Counted from the first letter of the stretch, positions 27,784 through 35,735 are shown. The stretch: 64,000 nucleotides of DNA from SIG440 sp045648175 (GCA_045648175.1 JAZRNN010000076.1:1-64000); one strand, 5' to 3'. Translations and numbers: made by a program. Notes: a model not told the origin generated them from the letters alone.

Positions 27784-27823
27784 AAGGTGCTGACTTTTTA
27801 CGAGGTCAACACCTTATTTTTTT
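27784..27823. terminator. bidirectional terminator beyond ardA
   Basis: An 11-bp stem with one mismatch (27784-27794 with 27805-27815) has T runs on both strands. It ends ardA on the minus strand. Confidence 0.75.
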
Positions 27824-27835
27824 ACCTATTATATT

Positions 27836-28345
27836 TTAATAAATCTGAACACAATTTCCGCTATCGGTAAACACGAAATGACCTTCAAAACTCATGTCCC
27901 TTCCGTATGATTCAAAATCAAAGTAATTTTGCAGATGTTCGGGGATGCTGTTTAATAGTCCTGTTTGTTCTGCGTATTCCCTTGCTACATCTTCCATATC
28001 TGAACAATCGTTCCATATTATACAATCATCTTTTTTGTCGATTGCATCCGCTAATGTGTAACCCTCTGAAAGCATTGCTTCAATAACTTCTCTGTCGCTA
28101 TCGTCTAACCCTTCTAAAGTTTCCGCTAATTCGTTTAAATCGTCTATATTGCTATACTCATTTACTGTGATTCCTCTGATGTCTGTTTCATAGTCGGTGA
28201 TGAAATATTCTTCATAATATTCATTGATTCCAATTCGTTCTTTTACCGCTTCGAGTTCTTCATCACTACACGGCAGCGAAACCAACGCACCTATTAAATG
28301 CCCTTCGTTGTACTTTCCTAAATTTGTTAAATAAATCTTTAACAT
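27836..28345 (-). CDS. ardA: antirestriction protein ArdA
   Basis: A 169-residue very acidic protein that mimics DNA and blocks type I restriction enzymes, protecting incoming elements. It has the ArdA start (KIYLTNLGKYNEGHLIGALVSLP), the middle DYETDIRGI and the end FDFESYGRDMSFEG, all typical of the family (about 166 residues, Tn916 Orf18). The start is ATG 28345 after AAGGAGGA. It is divergent from the sigma operon. A TGGGTACAGA motif sits inside its promoter spacer, so early expression is probably repressor-controlled. Confidence 0.93.
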   Translation of the reverse strand: MLKIYLTNLGKYNEGHLIGALVSLPCSDEELEAVKERIGINEYYEEYFITDYETDIRGITVNEYSNIDDLNELAETLEGLDDSDREVIEAMLSEGYTLADAIDKKDDCIIWNDCSDMEDVAREYAEQTGLLNSIPEHLQNYFDFESYGRDMSFEGHFVFTDSGNCVQIY

Positions 28346-28389
28346 TGTTAGTCCTCCTTTAAAATAGTTTTATTTGATTTGGTAATTAC

Positions 28390-28418
28390 ATTAGAACATA
28401 TGGGTACAGAAATGTCAA
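28390..28418 (-). promoter_or_regulatory. ardA promoter with operator in the spacer
   Basis: On the minus strand TTGACA (28418-28413) and TCTAAT (28395-28390), 17-base spacer. The motif TGGGTACAGA (28401-28410) lies wholly within the spacer. Confidence 0.7.
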
Positions 28419-28517
28419 TAATGTGGGTACAGAAATATTGCACAAAAATATGGGTACAGATTTGTGAATTTTGCATATTGATTTATGGGTACAGATTTGT
28501 TATAATATGGGTACAGA
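28401..28517. repeat. five TGGGTACAGA direct repeats (operators)
   Basis: TGGGTACAGA occurs at 28401, 28424, 28451, 28486 and 28508, all in the same orientation, with start-to-start spacing of 23, 27, 35 and 22. The first lies in the ardA promoter spacer, the fourth in the rightward promoter spacer and the fifth just after its -10. Further copies are at 34218 (exact) and 31989 (one change). These are likely operators of an element-encoded repressor. Replication iterons are the alternative. Confidence 0.75.
28478..28506 (+). promoter_or_regulatory. promoter of the early/sigma operon
   Basis: TTGATT (28478-28483) and TATAAT (28501-28506), 17-base spacer, overlapped by two operator repeats. Confidence 0.7.
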
Positions 28518-28571
28518 AAGTCAAACAAGACTTTTTTACAAATCAAATATTTTAAAGGAGGTACACAAATT

Positions 28572-28889
28572 ATGTGTAGTACAACAAAAGAACTTGAAAT
28601 GCATGTTGCAAAATTAAGGAGTTTGAAAGCCTTAAGAGAAGAAACGGACGCAGAAATCAGAGAAACAGAAAGTGCAATTATTGAGTTTTTGCATAAGAAA
28701 AAAGAATGTGAGACGATAGACAAGAACGGCAAGGCAATACGGCAGTACATCGGCACAGATTACAAAATAACCTATTCTATACAGACGAGAGAGGGCATTA
28801 ATAAAGAAGCAGTTAAAAATCTACTCAATAAAATACAGTTTGAAAGTGTTAGAACAGAAAGCACATTTGGAGTGTTGAGAATCAAGTAA
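28572..28889 (+). CDS. hypothetical protein with N-terminal coiled coil
   Basis: 105 residues. The N-terminal half is a likely coiled coil (LKALREETDAEIRETESAIIEFLHKK). The C-terminal half is beta-rich (YIGTDYKITYSIQTREG). AAAGGAGG precedes ATG 28572. The pattern resembles small phage early proteins that accompany recombination or replication genes, but I cannot name the family. It is the first gene of the rightward operon behind the repeated operators. Confidence 0.65.
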   Translation: MCSTTKELEMHVAKLRSLKALREETDAEIRETESAIIEFLHKKKECETIDKNGKAIRQYIGTDYKITYSIQTREGINKEAVKNLLNKIQFESVRTESTFGVLRIK

Positions 28890-28900
28890 CAACATTAACG

Positions 28901-28981
28901 GCAGAGGGAGGGCGAAAGCCTTCCCAAAGCCTAACCGCTTTAATGTAGCCACGGCAAACCGTGAGAGTTGCAAGCCTCTAC
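28901..28981 (+). ncRNA. structured leader candidate before the sigma-like gene
   Basis: An 8-bp stem with a GAAA tetraloop (28906-28913 with 28918-28925) and an ACGG/CCGT hairpin (28951-28962) lie between possible outer pairings AGAGG (28903-28907) and CCTCT (28975-28979). It occupies the 150-base gap before the sigma gene. It may be a regulatory leader; no known class is recognised. Confidence 0.35.
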
Positions 28982-29040
28982 AAATACAGAGCAAAGCACA
29001 AATCAAATAATTTTATTAAACACGAAAGGCGGTCAAAACA

Positions 29041-29853
29041 ATGTCAAAATTTACTTTACAACCATTGACAGAAAAAGAAAAACAGTTAGCAGAAAAATAT
29101 CATAATGCAGTCTATTCTTTTTTGCATAGACACAACTATTCAATAGAAGAATATTACGATGTTGCAATTATGGGATTTTTAAAAGGTATTCAGAAATATA
29201 ACAGAGACGAAAGTCTTCGGCGGTGGTCAATCTTAACTATATGTGAATATAAAATGCAAACTGCTATATCTCAAGAAATCAAAAAAAGATATACAAAAAG
29301 CAGAAAGCCGGAAGGTGGTTGTATTAGTTTAGATGCTCCATATTTTCATGGTGATTTTGGAGATAAAAAAAATTGGGAAAGAAGTTTTCTTGATATGTTA
29401 CCAACAGAAACTCTTGAAGATGAATTTTTTAGAATGTATGACGAAGAAAATGCAGACGAGAGAGCCAAAAAGATATTAGAGCCGTACACCGATATTCAAA
29501 GAAAAATCATTCTTTTAAAAGCTGACGGACACACACATTCAGAAATAGCTAACATATTAAATATAACTTTTGGTACAGTTGGCAAAGAGTTAAGGAAAAT
29601 AAGAGACGGACTTCAAGAAGAAACCACAACAGAGAGAGCAGAGACAAACATAGAAAAATACATTGGTGTTACTCAGGCGGTTTTATCATCTATAAAATTA
29701 TCATCAAGACAGATGGAAGTTATTGAACTTTTACTTCTCGGACTTACGGAAATGGAAGTTAGTAAAAGATTAGGATTGAGCCGTCAAGCCGTTTATGATT
29801 CTGTCAAGAAGGTTAGATTAAAGGCGAACAAATTACAACAGGAGCGGTTATAA
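29041..29853 (+). CDS. sigma-70-like factor with two helix-turn-helix regions
   Basis: 270 residues. The N-terminal part resembles sigma region 2 (IMGFLKGIQKYNRDESLRRWSILTI, about residues 44-70). Two region-4-like helix-turn-helix segments follow: TDIQRKIILLKADGHTHSEIANILNIT (about 150-176) and LSSRQMEVIELLLLGLTEMEVSKRLGLSRQAVYDSVKKVR (about 223-262). It would direct host RNA polymerase, or perhaps the element's own polymerase-like protein, to element promoters. The doubled C-terminal HTH is unusual. AAAGG lies upstream of ATG 29041. Confidence 0.8.
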   Translation: MSKFTLQPLTEKEKQLAEKYHNAVYSFLHRHNYSIEEYYDVAIMGFLKGIQKYNRDESLRRWSILTICEYKMQTAISQEIKKRYTKSRKPEGGCISLDAPYFHGDFGDKKNWERSFLDMLPTETLEDEFFRMYDEENADERAKKILEPYTDIQRKIILLKADGHTHSEIANILNITFGTVGKELRKIRDGLQEETTTERAETNIEKYIGVTQAVLSSIKLSSRQMEVIELLLLGLTEMEVSKRLGLSRQAVYDSVKKVRLKANKLQQERL

Positions 29854-29883
29854 TACCGCTCCACCATAACGGAGGAATTAAAT

Positions 29884-30156
29884 ATGCTTTACATAATGTA
29901 TCATAATACACGATATGCAATAAACCTTAAACTACTCAAAAAGATATTGAAGCGGTTACTATTTAAAACGGTACTTGTTTTGTTGGTTGTTATTCCGCTC
30001 CTAACTATGTATGTTGACCTCTGCAAATATCCTGAAAAATATTTGACTACTTGGAAATATCAACTGCATAACGAAATTAAAAGCGGAAATCAAGAATCAA
30101 TCGACTATTATAACCGGGTATATGTAGCCAACGGAATAGATTTATTTAAGGAATAA
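29884..30156 (+). CDS. single-pass membrane protein
   Basis: 90 residues with a basic N-terminus, a strong hydrophobic helix (about residues 30-48) and a soluble C-terminal tail containing YKYPEKY-like aromatic residues. GGAGG precedes ATG 29884. No family is recognised. It is within the early operon after the sigma-like gene. Confidence 0.6.
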   Translation: MLYIMYHNTRYAINLKLLKKILKRLLFKTVLVLLVVIPLLTMYVDLCKYPEKYLTTWKYQLHNEIKSGNQESIDYYNRVYVANGIDLFKE

Positions 30157-30256
30157 AGGAAAGGATGCTGAACGGAATGGATCTATATATGAGACCGCCA
30201 TAGGAAAATACTTTTGCAACTAATGGAAAATTATATATGTATGGAGGTTTTAAAAA

Positions 30257-30544
30257 ATGAACTGTATGGAAACAAAAGATTTTCAAAAAACGGAATTGTT
30301 TTATATCATAGATGATATTGTACATATGGAAAATGAAGGGCATCGTTATAAAGCTATGTATGTACTTTGGGATGTCATTCAACGAATGAAGAGAAACGAG
30401 CTGACAGCATCTATGAATCAAGAGGAAGTTTTTGCTGACTACGGTATTATCATTGAGGACGGAAAAATCAAAGATTGGGGAAATACAAATATTGATACAT
30501 GGAAAAATAAATTGATTTTGAGCGGAGGATTGAAAATTGAGTAA
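30257..30544 (+). CDS. hypothetical protein
   Basis: 95 residues, acidic and helical in the first half. ATG 30257 follows GGAGG. It overlaps the next gene by eight bases, so the two are probably translationally coupled. No family is recognised. Confidence 0.6.
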   Translation: MNCMETKDFQKTELFYIIDDIVHMENEGHRYKAMYVLWDVIQRMKRNELTASMNQEEVFADYGIIIEDGKIKDWGNTNIDTWKNKLILSGGLKIE

Positions 30545-30797
30545 TACAAATATGGAAATTTTAGACATAATTACAGACATACAACAAGGTCATGATACTG
30601 CAAATCAGTTATTATCTATATTAGCAAACAAATATTTTGACGATGAGCCAAACGGAAAAGATAGCATGTTATTGTTTGCTAAAGACTATAGAGATATGAA
30701 CGAACTAATTAATGCTATTTTGAAATATAGCGATATAGTCAAAGATGAACTACGGAAACTTTACAACATAGTAGAAATTAAAGTTAAAGGAGATTGA
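30537..30797 (+). CDS. hypothetical helical protein
   Basis: 86 residues, predicted helical (MEILDIITDIQQGHDTANQLLSI). The start is TTG 30537, eight bases after GGAGG. It lies just before the ImmA/IrrE gene, with only five bases between them. No family is recognised. Confidence 0.55.
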   Translation: MSNTNMEILDIITDIQQGHDTANQLLSILANKYFDDEPNGKDSMLLFAKDYRDMNELINAILKYSDIVKDELRKLYNIVEIKVKGD

Positions 30798-30802
30798 GAC
30801 TA

Positions 30803-31372
30803 ATGACCTATAAACAACTCAAAAAAATAGCAAAGCCACACATCAGAGAGAACGATAATGTGCCGTCTAATGCCTTTTGGCTCTTAAACCAATTGCACAT
30901 ACCATTTAAAAATGAAAAGCAGTGTGAAGAAGATTATAAAGGTGGAATGACACCGCTATACAATCATCCAGCATTTTTAGCTATATACAAAGATACAAAA
31001 ATCATATATTTTAACACCAATACCCGATATTGGAATTTCTACATTTTCCACGAAATTGCTCACTATTTATTGGGACACGAGGACGATTCTCCACAGAACG
31101 AATTAGATGCAAATATGTTGGCTTGTATTTTAGCAGCGCCAATTGAAAATTTACCATCATATTTGAAATCAGCACGAGATTTGAGTAGTTTATGCCAAAT
31201 TCCAATAGATAAGGCTGAAGAATATTGGCAAGAAATTTTTCCTATAACAAAGCAAATTGATTGTAAGGAAGATAATACTCATGTAATGCTTGAACTTATA
31301 GAAACGATAGCAGAACTTAAATCAGAGTTGGAATCGACAACAGAAAAAATACAAATGATATGTAGAATATAG
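30803..31372 (+). CDS. ImmA/IrrE family metallopeptidase 1
   Basis: 189 residues from ATG 30803, after AAAGGAG. It carries the zinc-protease motif HEIAH within YIFHEIAHYLLGH (about residues 83-95) and a downstream NELDANMLA that supplies the third ligand and the family signature. ImmA-type peptidases cleave XRE-family repressors to induce mobile elements such as ICEBs1. No XRE gene is next to it; the only one in the element is at 43313. A second, shorter paralogue follows at once. Confidence 0.85.
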   Translation: MTYKQLKKIAKPHIRENDNVPSNAFWLLNQLHIPFKNEKQCEEDYKGGMTPLYNHPAFLAIYKDTKIIYFNTNTRYWNFYIFHEIAHYLLGHEDDSPQNELDANMLACILAAPIENLPSYLKSARDLSSLCQIPIDKAEEYWQEIFPITKQIDCKEDNTHVMLELIETIAELKSELESTTEKIQMICRI

Positions 31373-31385
31373 AAAGGAAAGTGTA

Positions 31386-31880
31386 ATGACATATCAAGAA
31401 TTAAAAAAGGTTTATACCAAATATATAGATATTCCTCACAAACAAGAGTCATCAAATTCAATAGATGTCGCTTTAAATATAGGACTAACTGTAAAAAATA
31501 GTATAGGTTGTAGGCAAGACTTTAAAGACCAATATCCGCTATATAAGTGCAATGCAGCATATACATTATTTAATGGTGAATATACAATCTATTATAATGA
31601 GAAATATGCTTATAGGAATTTTTCTATTGCTCACGAAATAGCACATCATTTGTTGGAACATTGCTCAGATGGAGTAAGAGAACATCATGATGCTAATTTG
31701 CTTGCAGCTATTATAGTAACTCCTAATATTTCAAGTAATAAAATAAAATCCGCAATAGCCTTATCAGAAAATTACCTAATTCCTTATAGTGTCGCTTGTG
31801 AATACTTTGCGGAACTTAAGGACGAGCAACGATCAAACAAAAATCATTTAAGACATTGGTTATTTAGTATTATTCCCTGA
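31386..31880 (+). CDS. ImmA/IrrE family metallopeptidase 2
   Basis: 164 residues with SIAHEIAHHLLEH (zinc motif) and EHHDANLLAAIIV. It begins MTYQELKK, like the MTYKQLKK of the gene before, and is clearly its paralogue after duplication. AGGAAAG precedes ATG 31386. Both copies keep the catalytic Glu and both His, so both could be active, perhaps on different repressors. It is the last gene of the operon before the toxin-antitoxin promoter. Confidence 0.85.
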   Translation: MTYQELKKVYTKYIDIPHKQESSNSIDVALNIGLTVKNSIGCRQDFKDQYPLYKCNAAYTLFNGEYTIYYNEKYAYRNFSIAHEIAHHLLEHCSDGVREHHDANLLAAIIVTPNISSNKIKSAIALSENYLIPYSVACEYFAELKDEQRSNKNHLRHWLFSIIP

Positions 31881-31958
31881 TAAATATTGATTGAGGTAGG
31901 CTGTCTTTTCATGGCATCCTATTATAATAAACAAATTATACAAAGATTTTCAATTCCA

Positions 31959-31987
31959 TTGACTTTTTTGGAAAAATAGTTTATAAT
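31959..31987 (+). promoter_or_regulatory. promoter of the toxin-antitoxin operon
   Basis: TTGACT (31959-31964) and TATAAT (31982-31987), 17-base spacer. TGGGTATAGA (31989-31998), one base from the shared operator, begins two bases after the -10, exactly as at 28508. Confidence 0.8.
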
Positions 31988-32045
31988 ATGGGTATAGAAT
32001 ATAATCGTTATACATTTACATATAATATAGATTGGAGTGTTATAT

Positions 32046-32300
32046 ATGGCTGAAAGAACTCCCGAACAGCAGAAAAAGAAAAAAAGTCAAGATGCTTATA
32101 TGGCAAAACTTAAAGATATAAAGATTCGTGTACCGTTGGATTATTTTGATATTATAAAAGAACATGTAAAAAAGAAAAACAAAGATTTAAGTGTTCACAA
32201 ATGGATTTTATCTTTAATTGAAAACGATATCGAAAAACCTATTGTTTCAATTCGTGAACAAAACAAGCTCCAAAAGGAAGAAAACAAATCAAAGGAGTGA
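32046..32300 (+). CDS. ribbon-helix-helix antitoxin
   Basis: 84 residues from ATG 32046. KDIKIRVPLDYFDIIKEHVKKKNKDLSVHKWILSLI fits the strand-helix-helix layout of RHH antitoxins that bind DNA as dimers, and a charged tail would contact the toxin. It lies six bases upstream of a PIN-domain gene, forming a type II toxin-antitoxin pair. It probably represses its own promoter. Confidence 0.75.
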   Translation: MAERTPEQQKKKKSQDAYMAKLKDIKIRVPLDYFDIIKEHVKKKNKDLSVHKWILSLIENDIEKPIVSIREQNKLQKEENKSKE

Positions 32301-32306
32301 TTACCG

Positions 32307-32783
32307 ATGAACAAGTTAAAAGTATATTTGGACACTTCTGTAATTAGTCACCTTATGCAAGAGGATGTCCCCGAAAAGATGTCAGAGACCTTAAAATTAT
32401 GGGATATATTCAAGGCAGGTAAATACGATGTGTTTTTATCTACTGTAACACTTCAAGAAATAGACAACTGCCCTGAGCCGAAAAGGACAGAGTTATTTAA
32501 GCATCTTGGAGAAATTGACTACACCCCTATTGAAATCACAGAGGATATGTCAGAAGTTGCACAGCAGCTTATTGATATGGGAATATTAACACAAAAAAGT
32601 TATGACGATTGTCAGCACATTGCATCAGCGGTTATATACGGATGTGATTGTATCATCTCTTGGAACTTCAAGCATATAGTAAATATAAAGACTATCAGAG
32701 GCGTTAGAGCCATTACAAACCTTAAAGGATATAAACCGATTGAGATATTAAATCCAACTGTCTTATTGGAAAGTGAGGAATGA
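32307..32783 (+). CDS. PIN-domain toxin (ribonuclease)
   Basis: 158 residues. The PIN acidic residues are visible: YLDTSVISHL (Asp9), LQEID (Glu), and DDCQHIASAVIYGCDCIISWNFKH (two Asp and the conserved SWN). PIN toxins of the VapC kind cut RNA and are held inactive by the partner antitoxin. AAAGGAG precedes the ATG. The cassette may stabilise the element in the host. Confidence 0.82.
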   Translation: MNKLKVYLDTSVISHLMQEDVPEKMSETLKLWDIFKAGKYDVFLSTVTLQEIDNCPEPKRTELFKHLGEIDYTPIEITEDMSEVAQQLIDMGILTQKSYDDCQHIASAVIYGCDCIISWNFKHIVNIKTIRGVRAITNLKGYKPIEILNPTVLLESEE

Positions 32784-32785
32784 TT

Positions 32786-32959
32786 ATGAACACTTTAATT
32801 ATCAGTCCAAAATTCACCATTGAGGATATACACAAAGTAAGGGAAAATAATTATAACAAAACAAAAGACATGACCGCACAGGAAAAAAGAGATTATTATA
32901 ATGTGCGTGGTATGGAAATTCACAAAATGATTCAGGCGCAGAAAGCACAGAGAGCATAA
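32786..32959 (+). CDS. small third gene of the toxin-antitoxin operon
   Basis: 57 residues (MNTLIISPKFTIEDIHKVREN...), helical and rich in Lys, Arg and Gln. It starts two bases after the PIN stop codon (AGTGAGGA upstream) and ends before a strong terminator, so it is part of the same operon. Its function is unknown; it resembles short proteins I associate with PIN/RHH pairs in Clostridia. Confidence 0.6.
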   Translation: MNTLIISPKFTIEDIHKVRENNYNKTKDMTAQEKRDYYNVRGMEIHKMIQAQKAQRA

Positions 32960-32972
32960 TATCACAAAATCG

Positions 32973-33013
32973 AAAGCACCTTCAGAGGATTACTTCTTCT
33001 GCCGGTGCTTTTT
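32973..33013 (+). terminator. terminator of the toxin-antitoxin operon
   Basis: An 8-bp stem (32973-32980 with 33004-33011) with an internal CAGA/TCTG pairing, followed by T residues. Confidence 0.75.
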
Positions 33014-33198
33014 GCTTTACACGAAGATATATAATACATGTATGAGTAAAAGATAATAAAATGCAAAGTTCCAATAATTATACAATTTAGGAACTTTCCT
33101 TTGTTTAAGCGACTTTTGGGGATGTATCAATATGAAAGCCTTAAAATAGGAACTAAATCTGTTGAAAATAGGAACTTTCAAAAGGATGGTGAAATGAT

Positions 33199-33777
33199 TT
33201 GAATAAGAAAACAGTTGCACTAACAGAAGAACAGTACAAGACCATTATATCAACTATTCGTGCTGGGGTTATTATGGAAGATGGAAGTGTTATAAATCCA
33301 AATGAGAGAATAGCAACCGCTCTTACATTGGAAGCGAATCTTGGATTGCGTATTAGTGATATACTTCAACTGCGATTATCCGCTATCATTCGTGACGGTG
33401 ATAGATACCGCCTGAATATCGTTGAGCAGAAAACACAAAAGAAAAGAGAGTTTACTGTGCCGACAGATATATATGTATATATTCAGAAATACGCCTTGGA
33501 TAATAATATAAGTCCTACGGCTAAATTATTTGATATATCGGAGAGGGCGGTCAACAAACACTTAAAGGCTATATGTGATTATTTAGGATATGAGGGTATT
33601 GGTAGCCATTCGTTTAGGAAATACTTTGCTACAAGCATCTATACTAATAATAATTATGATATTAACTTGGTGCGTGTGTTATTGCAGCATTCCTCTACTA
33701 CTACCACACAAAGATATATTGGATTGCAGGAAAAACACATAGAAGAGGCTTTACAAAATCACATTAATCTGCTATAA
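33199..33777 (+). CDS. minimal tyrosine recombinase
   Basis: 192 residues containing only the catalytic domain: LGLRISDIL (catalytic Arg), HSFRKYFA (HxxR), LLQHSSTTTT (His) and QRYIGL (Tyr nucleophile). The N-terminal core-binding domain of XerC-like integrases is absent. The start is TTG 33199 after AAAGGATG. It may resolve multimers or invert a segment. Alternatively it could have a regulatory role, as MrpR (a recombinase-fold repressor) has in phage SPbeta. All catalytic residues appear present, which favours an enzyme. Confidence 0.8.
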   Translation: MNKKTVALTEEQYKTIISTIRAGVIMEDGSVINPNERIATALTLEANLGLRISDILQLRLSAIIRDGDRYRLNIVEQKTQKKREFTVPTDIYVYIQKYALDNNISPTAKLFDISERAVNKHLKAICDYLGYEGIGSHSFRKYFATSIYTNNNYDINLVRVLLQHSSTTTTQRYIGLQEKHIEEALQNHINLL

Positions 33778-33806
33778 TATAATGAAGAAAGAGGTAATAT
33801 AGATAT

Positions 33807-33989
33807 ATGACAAAAAACGATTCAATTACAAAGACTTTTGAAGATGGTATTAAATATATGGAAGAAAAGATGTTGTCTGTATGTGATACGGATAAGCCTA
33901 TTGAGATTGATGGCAGAGCTTATTTCGTTCAGAGTGACAAGAAACATCTGCAAAAACTCTTTGATGATATAGAAAAGAGTAATTTTTAA
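33807..33989 (+). CDS. small hypothetical protein
   Basis: 60 residues (MTKNDSITKTFEDGIKYMEEKM...) with an acidic helical character. GAAAGAGG precedes ATG 33807. It lies 29 bases after the recombinase gene, before a terminator, so the two are probably one unit. No family is recognised. Confidence 0.55.
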   Translation: MTKNDSITKTFEDGIKYMEEKMLSVCDTDKPIEIDGRAYFVQSDKKHLQKLFDDIEKSNF

Positions 33990-34066
33990 TTAACTTGGTT
34001 AGTCCGCTCCGGATAATGCTTTTAGCGGAGTTCGTGAGTGTCTCTAATAAATTATTTGATTTGTGC

Positions 34067-34120
34067 GAAAAGTCGCTGATTTCCCTTTATTTAAGGGGTT
34101 TTCGGTGGCTTTTTGCTTTT
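34067..34120 (+). terminator. terminator after the recombinase unit
   Basis: A long stem with several G-U pairs (about 34067-34086 with 34092-34112) is followed by T residues. Confidence 0.6.
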
Positions 34121-34373
34121 TTATTATACCCTTAAACTCGTCTATAATAGGCTAAATATAGTCGTTCGTGTTGTAGTTCGATGAAAGTTGTTGAGATACC
34201 AATAAATGATAGTTATATGGGTACAGATTTCGTGAAATATATTACCGCTATCGGTAAAACCTGAAAAATGGCGTAGTTATGGGGTTTGTTGATGTTTGAA
34301 TGTGTGAAAATGTCTTATGTTCGATAACGTATAAAAATTAAGTGTGTGTAGATGATTATATTACTTATATCCA
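34121..34373. other. noncoding region with one operator copy
   Basis: No supported gene lies between 33990 and 34448. An exact TGGGTACAGA is at 34218-34227. It overlaps a weak -10 (TATATG, 34214-34219) placed 17 bases after TTGAGA (34191-34196). Confidence 0.5.
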
Positions 34374-34402
34374 TTGAAATCACCATACAAATATGCTATA
34401 AT
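34374..34402 (+). promoter_or_regulatory. promoter of the ParB-like gene
   Basis: TTGAAA (34374-34379) and TATAAT (34397-34402), 17-base spacer. Confidence 0.75.
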
Positions 34403-34448
34403 ATATCTATTATAATAGAAAGAAGCCATACGGCTATAGGATATAAAT

Positions 34449-35735
34449 ATGATATATAAGAAATTGACGGAGCTACAACCACATCCGAAAAATGATTATT
34501 ATTTTGATACAACTGAAGATGCAACATTTAGATTGTTAAAAGACGATATAGAATCATCCGGGAAGATACGCAATCCTATTTTGATAACGGCAAACAATAT
34601 AATCATTTCAGGGCATCAAAGATATAGAGCATATCAAGAATTAGGAAAAGATACTATTCCCTGCAATGTTCTTGATAAAAAACTTACTGATGATGATCTC
34701 GAATATATATTAATTATGGAAAACCTTACTTCAAGGAATGCAAGCAAAGGCAGTAATAAAATTAAACTTGGTAGATGTATTGATAAAATATGCGAATACT
34801 GTAATTTAGCAAACGGAAACAACCAATATACTCAAAAGAGGGTCGGAAATAATTTCTTACCCATAGAAATAAAAAGTTTCAAATCTAAACAAGAACTTGC
34901 AGATGCTTTTAATATAACCTCAAGAACATTAAACGATTATCAGAACTTAGCAACAAACGGTATAGATGAATTAGAAACAGTTGTTAAGAGCCGTAAAATC
35001 AATGATACAACAGCAATAAAGGTTGCAAGGCTATCACAAGAAGAGCAAAAAGAGGTTGTCGCACAGATAACACCAATGAAGAAAGCAACTGGCAAAGATA
35101 TTGAAAAAGTAATACAATCTGTTAAAGGACAGCAGAATACACCTATCACCGAGAAAATAGAAACCCCCGCTCCCGAAGTCCAATATGACGTTGATAGTGT
35201 TACCTTTGAAGAATTGGAGTTATATAATAAATATGGTGAGGGCGGAAAGTGCGAAGAAGATGCACTAAAATGTTTAATGGAATATGTCGAAGACCCTGTC
35301 GGCACGTTTACTTATTTATATGAAGTAGATAGTTGTTCTAATGATATTGCTAAGATTTTTGACAAATATAAAACATCATTTAAAAGCGGTCATATTACAT
35401 CAAGAGAATTAGAAGAATTAAAAGATGATATGTATTCGTATAAAGAATGGTTTGAGGACTTATCAAATGATATGGATTTTTTTATGGATTATATTGATAC
35501 TGTTTCACAAGCCATAGACACCATAAACGAATTAAAAGACGATGACGAGATAAGCAACTGTGACGATGAAGGATTTTTATATAACGGAGCTGGGAAGAAA
35601 ATAGCTCAAATTGAAAACTATAAAAAGAAATCCCTTAAATATGATTACATCGAAGAAGACGAAAATGACGAAAGCACCTATTCTGCCTACGACGAAAACA
35701 ATAAAAAGATTGGCAAAGTCACATGGTTAAAATAA
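34449..35735 (+). CDS. ParB/RepB-like nuclease-fold protein
   Basis: 428 residues. The N-terminal ParB domain is clear: ELQPHPKNDYYF, GKIRNPILITANNIIISGHQRYRAYQELG (the GHxRxxA CTP-binding motif, about residues 50-62) and ENLTSRNAS. A helix-turn-helix (KQELADAFNITSRTLNDYQNLA) follows at about 145-170. The long acidic C-terminal part is not recognised. No ParA gene is adjacent, so a role in partition is unproven. Related proteins also act as transcription regulators or nucleases. Confidence 0.82.
   Translation: MIYKKLTELQPHPKNDYYFDTTEDATFRLLKDDIESSGKIRNPILITANNIIISGHQRYRAYQELGKDTIPCNVLDKKLTDDDLEYILIMENLTSRNASKGSNKIKLGRCIDKICEYCNLANGNNQYTQKRVGNNFLPIEIKSFKSKQELADAFNITSRTLNDYQNLATNGIDELETVVKSRKINDTTAIKVARLSQEEQKEVVAQITPMKKATGKDIEKVIQSVKGQQNTPITEKIETPAPEVQYDVDSVTFEELELYNKYGEGGKCEEDALKCLMEYVEDPVGTFTYLYEVDSCSNDIAKIFDKYKTSFKSGHITSRELEELKDDMYSYKEWFEDLSNDMDFFMDYIDTVSQAIDTINELKDDDEISNCDDEGFLYNGAGKKIAQIENYKKKSLKYDYIEEDENDESTYSAYDENNKKIGKVTWLK

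Noticed and set aside
28401..28517. CRISPR array
   Set aside because: The repeats are only 10 bases long, spacing varies from 22 to 35, they sit in promoter elements, and no cas genes are present.
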